Source: Certhia americana (taxonomy: Eukaryota > Chordata > Aves > Passeriformes > Certhiidae). From it: a DNA stretch of 64,000 nt. The stretch spans positions 128,986 through 192,985 of the forward strand of contig JAGMWU010000067.1 in the NCBI GenBank assembly GCA_018697195.1, read 5' to 3'. The translations under genes were made by a program, and so were the position numbers. This document shows, in pieces, positions 59,111 to 64,000 of this stretch. Below the pieces are notes generated by a model, which had not been told where the DNA came from, made no database searches, and was given only the letters and a program-made list of their open reading frames with translations. Each line of letters begins with the position of its first letter. Position 1 is the stretch's first letter.

Positions 59111-62100
59111 AACACAAGGATCCCTGCCACACCCCCAAACCAGGAAAGGACTATAACTAGAACAGGCCTTACTTCTTTGCAAACCAGGAAACTGAATGTA
59201 TGCCTGCATTCACTGAACATAGAGAGCAGTTCTCTTGCTACCATGAATAGCCACAGCCCTTTCAAACTGCATGTGGGTCTTTGTTTCTTATCAGAAGGAT
59301 GTGTTTTGTTACTTTCAAACACATATAAAATATTTATGTGTACTGCATTGCCACTAGAATAAGGAACTGGACAAAAATTACTTAAGTCTCTACTGGTTTC
59401 TAAAGCCAAAACTGGGTTGGAGGGACTTTGGGAAGGGCTCCTCAAAGCCTCAGCCTTAAGGGCTCCACATTGTGTGTGTGAAAGAATTAACTTAGCTCAT
59501 GTGTCTGAAGGTTCTTGAGTCCTAGTTACACTTCAAAATTGTGGTGCTGGTTTAAATTAATGCTGTAATTCCAATGCAGGACAAAGATGATGACTATCTC
59601 AAAAGGTTGCATATCCATTTTGAATGGATTTTTGAATGGTGGTGCATGGGTGTGTGTACTGGACTAGATGATAACACAGTGACCCCTTCTACCCTCAACA
59701 ATTTTTTGCTTCCATGCACCATTACCCATGTTGGCGAGAATGCACAAGTACATTCTAAATTAACTACCCACACAATCTAATGCTTGCACCAATGCAACTG
59801 ACATTCCTATAATTTAGTCAGACTAAGGCACAGGGATGAAGTGGTGACCAATACCAGCTTAGCCAGGAGTTAAAAGCCCTGCCACTGCCAACAAATCCAT
59901 CACATTGGGATAGAAAGTATTTCTTGCATAAACTCAGCCAGCAGTCCAGAAGGGGCCATCAGTTAAGCTCAGTTTGATACAAAGTGTTCAATCTAGTAAC
60001 AATTTTTCCTTCATGGCAACAATTCCTTCCATCCATCTGTAGCAACATTTTTCAGTTTTCCTATTAGAACACCACCCATCTTACCTAGCTGTAGATTCAA
60101 AGGTTATCTTTTCTCTGAATCATGAGACGGTCAGACAGCATCAAGAACGCAGCCTACAGACAGCTTTAACACCATATGTGAAGGGAGGAAGGGTTGCGCT
60201 TACAGTGGCCATGGGTACAATTTGTGCCTAAGACTACTTTTGAAGTTTTAGAGAGTATATGCAAGCACAAGCTGGGAAAACAGAGGGCGAACAACATGGC
60301 TCCAACACTACACATTACAGCAATCCCAGCAGCCTTACAACAAACCCTGTCATCTTACACCAGTCTTAAGGAGAGGTTCCACAGATGTGTAAGAACTCTG
60401 CCCTTTATAAATGATGCACAAGAGCTTAAGTATTAATACCACCAACTGCCTCTAGATTTTAATTAGCAGTCTGAATGGTAAGGATGATCTTTTGAGAGAA
60501 ACAATGGCTAGAAGCTAGTTGTCACATGAAGAGACATCGTGGTGGTCTGATCACACTACTAAAAACTCAAAGAAGCCACATCCTTGTACAATAGAGGTTT
60601 CTCCTGTTACATTAGCAATTTCATATGATTGTGTTGGTATTTGGTCTTTTGATACTATAAATGCAATAAAGATTGGTTCCTGTGGCTTGTGTCAAATAAA
60701 ATTGGAGTATTACTTCCACATTCTCTGCCTTCTACCTATATTCTGGGCTGCTCTCATACAGTAAGTAGTAAACTACATATACATGACTAAAGCTTCAGCT
60801 ACCATCTCCAGGTGTCATATAACACAAATTAAATGTATCACTCTCTACTCTTGCCACATTAGATATTATCCCTCTACAACAGTCTGATTAAGTACAGAAG
60901 CAAAAACTCAAGAAGTTGAAGCCTTGTTAAGGCACTTACTGGATACAGAATAAAGACATGAATTTTTTTCCAGGATTCAGCTCTGTCCTGTCCTATATGA
61001 GTAATGGTCCTTAAGGTATGGTCGTTCCTAGTGTGACCTGCTTAACAGCTTGTACCTGACCCATTAAGTCAAGCTGGAGTATAAAAGCAAGTGGGAGGTG
61101 GGTGGGGATGCAGTTGCTTTGCTTCCCTCTTCAAATGATACCAACATCCTGTTCCAGGTATGTGCCACGAAGCCAGTATGATCTGGTTTTGTCTAGCTTC
61201 AATAATCCAGTACCTGTACTCCTTATAGTTCCTTTGCTAGATGTCATCAATGCTGTAAATTACAGGCAGACCTTCAAAGGTTCTTTCTCTCACACACACA
61301 TTCCTACCCCCCAACACTCTTAATTCACGATAATACTTTACAGCCACTGCTGCACTTCTGGTTCAAGAAAATAACTCCTGCTTTATAGCTCTTTCTTCTA
61401 TAATCATGTTTAGTATATAATGCAAATGCTGTATCTGTGTATGTATTCTGACTACCATCACAGCCAGCAGTCAAGCTTTCTGTTAAGCTCTTCTCATTAT
61501 TCTTCTCCCTAGTGATCCATCTCTAAGGCTTGTCTTTCTTAGGATATCTGTGTTCGTTCAGGTTCTTCAAAACAAGTTTTAAAATCTCCATATATTGCCT
61601 CAACTGCTATCAAGCAATGGTTCATCATTTTAAATCATGCTGTAACAGCACAGGTGAATGTCTGCAGTATACTTAAAATCTGATATCCTAACAGGGTAAA
61701 GCAAAGTTTACAGTAAAAATTTTAACTAAAGCCACAGTTTTGCAACACACTGGTACAGTCTTCAAAAATAGCCACAAACCAGGAAACAAATACTGCATTG
61801 AGAAAGCTGCTAATGGAAAAAGCTGGTTCTTTTCCTTTCTAAAAATATGTAAGTGCCAACAGTGACCCTAAAAATGGATTCAGAAGTGTTTACAACTTCC
61901 AATAAAATAAGTATCACGTGGTACTCTCAAAATTATTTTTTTTAAACCTTAACTATCCAAATAAATAATAGGGTAAAGTAACACAATCTCTGGAAACAAC
62001 ATTCTCAAAACATAATACAAGTTTTTGCCAAGACTTCAATCTGGTACTTCCTTTTAGATGCTTATTAAGGTTCACCCCACACATCTATGAGTGCAAAAGC

Positions 62101-63531
62101 CACTAAAGTAATAATAGCTTTCTGCTCCTAGACTAATTACTGTTGAAAATATTGCTTCTTCTCTTGATTAACCACCCCAGCTGAGAGGAAGAAATTATGC
62201 TTCCAGATAAGACCTTGCATATTTTCTTAAGTGAAGTAATTCAGCTGTTATCTACAATAAACTGAGAAAACATCACTTTGCAAAACAGTTTTACATTCAG
62301 ATAGATGGCAGCAAAAGGCACACGTCTCCAGATGATCATGCTTGAACAAAAGAAAAATCATGATATATGAGTGTTATTATTAAATAAAATCAAGGATACG
62401 GAATTATTTCTACGTATAGAACAAGAAACTCTCACTAATAAAGCTAAAAACATCTTATATATAGAAAGGCTTTCATGAAAAAAAAACAAATTGAATCCTT
62501 GCAAAGGTTGTTCTGAAAAGAAGAGTTAAAAAATAAATCAAACTTTAAATATAAACCCCTGTCCTTTAACACAGTAAGGGACAAGATGACTATTTCATCA
62601 TAGAAGACTAGCTTATTAGCAGTGAAATTTCAGTCTACATCCAGTTAGAAAAATACAACTATATGAAATAATGACATACTGTTGGTGCAACAGCTAATGA
62701 TGTCTGCATACAAATATTTTGTAAGCAGAGACAATTAGGGTTGTCTCTTCTGCCTGTAATGGAAAAAAATATGCAGATGCACTACAATAAGGGTTTTCCA
62801 GTAGATGGACTGGGTTTTTTGTTTCAGCATTTTTTGGGGTTTTTTCTGTGTTTTTTTGATTTCCAATTTTCAAGAAATATTCTGAAAGTTTGTGTTTCCT
62901 CTAGAAAGTTTCTCTGCACAGAGATTCTTTGTGCCAAAAGAGTTCTCAAGTTTCTCTAAAAAATGAGCACAGGAAGCACCATCTTCATATCTCATTTGAT
63001 TCTTCAGTGAACATACCACAGATGCATCAATTTAGGGACTGACTGCACTGTTAGAAATTACCTTGCTTGCAAGCTTTTTTTTGTCGTTTTGTTTTGTTTT
63101 TTAAAGACCCAAAAACCAAAAACTGTGATCTATGGTAGAAAATTCCTCTTCCAACATGACATACACTGCTATAAAACTCATGACAGTAGTAACAGCAATT
63201 AACTTTGCTGCATGGCATTTAGGTAAGTCAAATTATAAGCTTAGAACAAGTAATACTTTTTGTTTACTTCAGTTTCAGCCTAAATCTCTCATTAATTACC
63301 TACTGTTAGAATGCCACGAAAAGTAACGCTCCATTAACTGAGAAAACATACCTATGTCAAAGATATAAGCGTCACCAAATCAGACTGTGCTAGCCAGAAC
63401 ATGGGTTCTATAAGGATTTATCACCAGTACTTCCAGCCACATTTTACCACCAGAAGCAGTGTTTGTGACATTGCCATAGAGCTTACAGAGTTGTACGACA
63501 ATGTGAAGGAAGAAAGGTTTTAAAAGTGTCT

Positions 63532-63688
63532 TCATTTTAAATCAATGATGTCTTCATCATATAAAGAAATCAGCTGAAATGGATAGATAGATGGTGAGCT
63601 CTCCTCCCTGTTTGCTAAAGTATCAGGATCTGAACTAGTGGAAAGGTCACCTCTTTCAGAATAGCCTTCAAACGAGCTTGAGATTATC
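63532..63688 (-). CDS. Last coding exon of an unidentified minus-strand gene
   Basis: The acceptor TCTTCCTCTTTGTAG is strong. The exon carries one base of a split codon plus 51 codons and a TGA stop: IISSSFEGYSERGDLSTSSD, then PDTLANREESSPSIYPF and the acidic end ISLYDEDIIDLK. The composition (Ser/Asp/Glu-rich with a tyrosine motif) suits a disordered cytoplasmic tail. I cannot name the gene. It does not look like the C-terminus of PSMD5, FBXW2's neighbour in human. Upstream exons are outside the window. Confidence 0.6.
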
Positions 63689-64000
63689 CTACAAAGAGGA
63701 AGACAAAAGTTACTAAAAAAAATACACAGGTCAGGCCAGGAAGGAACAATGGCTACTCCTAGATTCAATCAAGTTATCCTAAAGACAGATCACTACAACT
63801 GAGTTTCCTCCTGTTTTACTCTACTAAAAAAAAAATCAAAAGGCAGTATTAATGAAGCCCCTCACCCAAATAATTTCCAAATGGGGAAAAATATCAAACA
63901 TAGTTTTACACCACAAGAGATTTTTTTGTTTTGTTATTCTGTCTCCTGTATCTTGCAAAGTATTCTGTATTCTGCTAGTACTCTATGCAAACAGAGATTA
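63689..64000 (-). other. Intron of the unidentified right-end gene
   Basis: AT-rich, no exon seen before the window ends. Confidence 0.55.

Larger units (their letters stand above)
57630..63531 (-). other. Probable very long 3'UTR of the right-end gene
   Basis: About 5.9 kb after a stop codon at 63532 with no recognised exon, promoter or retroposon. It contains an A/C-only tract (58966-59110, i.e. G/T-rich in the transcript) and scattered GGTTTT-type runs near 62815. Its extent is inferred from the distance to the first plausible minus-strand AATAAA. Earlier signals could be used. Confidence 0.5.

Noticed and set aside
58927..59445. 172-codon minus-strand frame rich in Trp, Gly and Phe
   Set aside because: Generated by the A/C low-complexity tract. 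It has no coding-like composition and lies in a likely 3'UTR.
59630..59700. CR1-like phrase 'ctggactagatgataacaca'
   Set aside because: It resembles the CR1 3' phrase 'ggactagatgatc', but the following sequence does not continue convincingly.
1..64000. CRISPR arrays, tRNA or rRNA genes, bacterial-type operons, defence systems
   Set aside because: None seen. The window is vertebrate nuclear DNA with spliced genes and CR1 retroposons.

Overview
The window reads as avian nuclear DNA. It is AT-rich, intron-dominated sequence with small GT-AG exons, CR1 retroposon fragments in both orientations, one degraded LTR of the endogenous-retrovirus-L-like kind common in birds, two CpG-island promoters and GT/GGTTTT-type low complexity. 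There are no bacterial-style operons, tRNA or rRNA genes, or CRISPR arrays. All protein identities rest on reading spliced exons by eye and on remembered family sequences; no database search was possible.

Layout. (1) Positions 1 to about 37.7 kb hold the 3' two-thirds of RALGPS1 on the + strand. Twelve coding exons can be chained in frame, from the end of the CDC25/RasGEF domain, through the PxxP linker, to the C-terminal PH domain and stop at 34895. A 2.8 kb 3'UTR follows, with AATAAA at 37655. Its introns hold CR1 pieces, an old solo LTR at about 18.2-18.7 kb, and a duplicated, decayed half-exon of RALGPS1 itself at about 31.83-32.10 kb. (2) 37.9-46.7 kb: a broken CR1 abuts a CpG island (about 38.4-38.87 kb) that looks like the promoter and non-coding first exon of a GT92-family (DUF23) type II Golgi glycosyltransferase. 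Its whole 455-residue coding region lies in one exon (43990-45357), and the initiator ATG directly follows the splice acceptor. (3) 48.4-56.3 kb: FBXW2 on the - strand, complete and intact (454 residues, six coding exons), transcribed from a second CpG island. (4) From the same island a short + strand unit (56386 to about 57.02 kb) diverges. It has a strong-Kozak ATG, a spliceable 69-codon ORF and poly(A) signals, and may be a lncRNA or micropeptide gene. (5) About 57.64-63.69 kb: the last coding exon (63532-63688, - strand) of a gene I cannot name, followed by what looks like a very long (about 5.9 kb) 3'UTR ending at a minus-strand AATAAA.

Relationships. RALGPS1 (a Ral GEF), the GT92 enzyme and FBXW2 (an SCF ubiquitin-ligase receptor) share no obvious pathway. 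Their adjacency is a synteny feature: in human, RALGPS1 and FBXW2 are both on 9q33 but megabases apart. The GT92 gene is the most lineage-interesting content. CAZy GT92 includes an avian (pigeon) beta-galactoside beta-1,4-galactosyltransferase, and this gene is a candidate ortholog or paralog of it.
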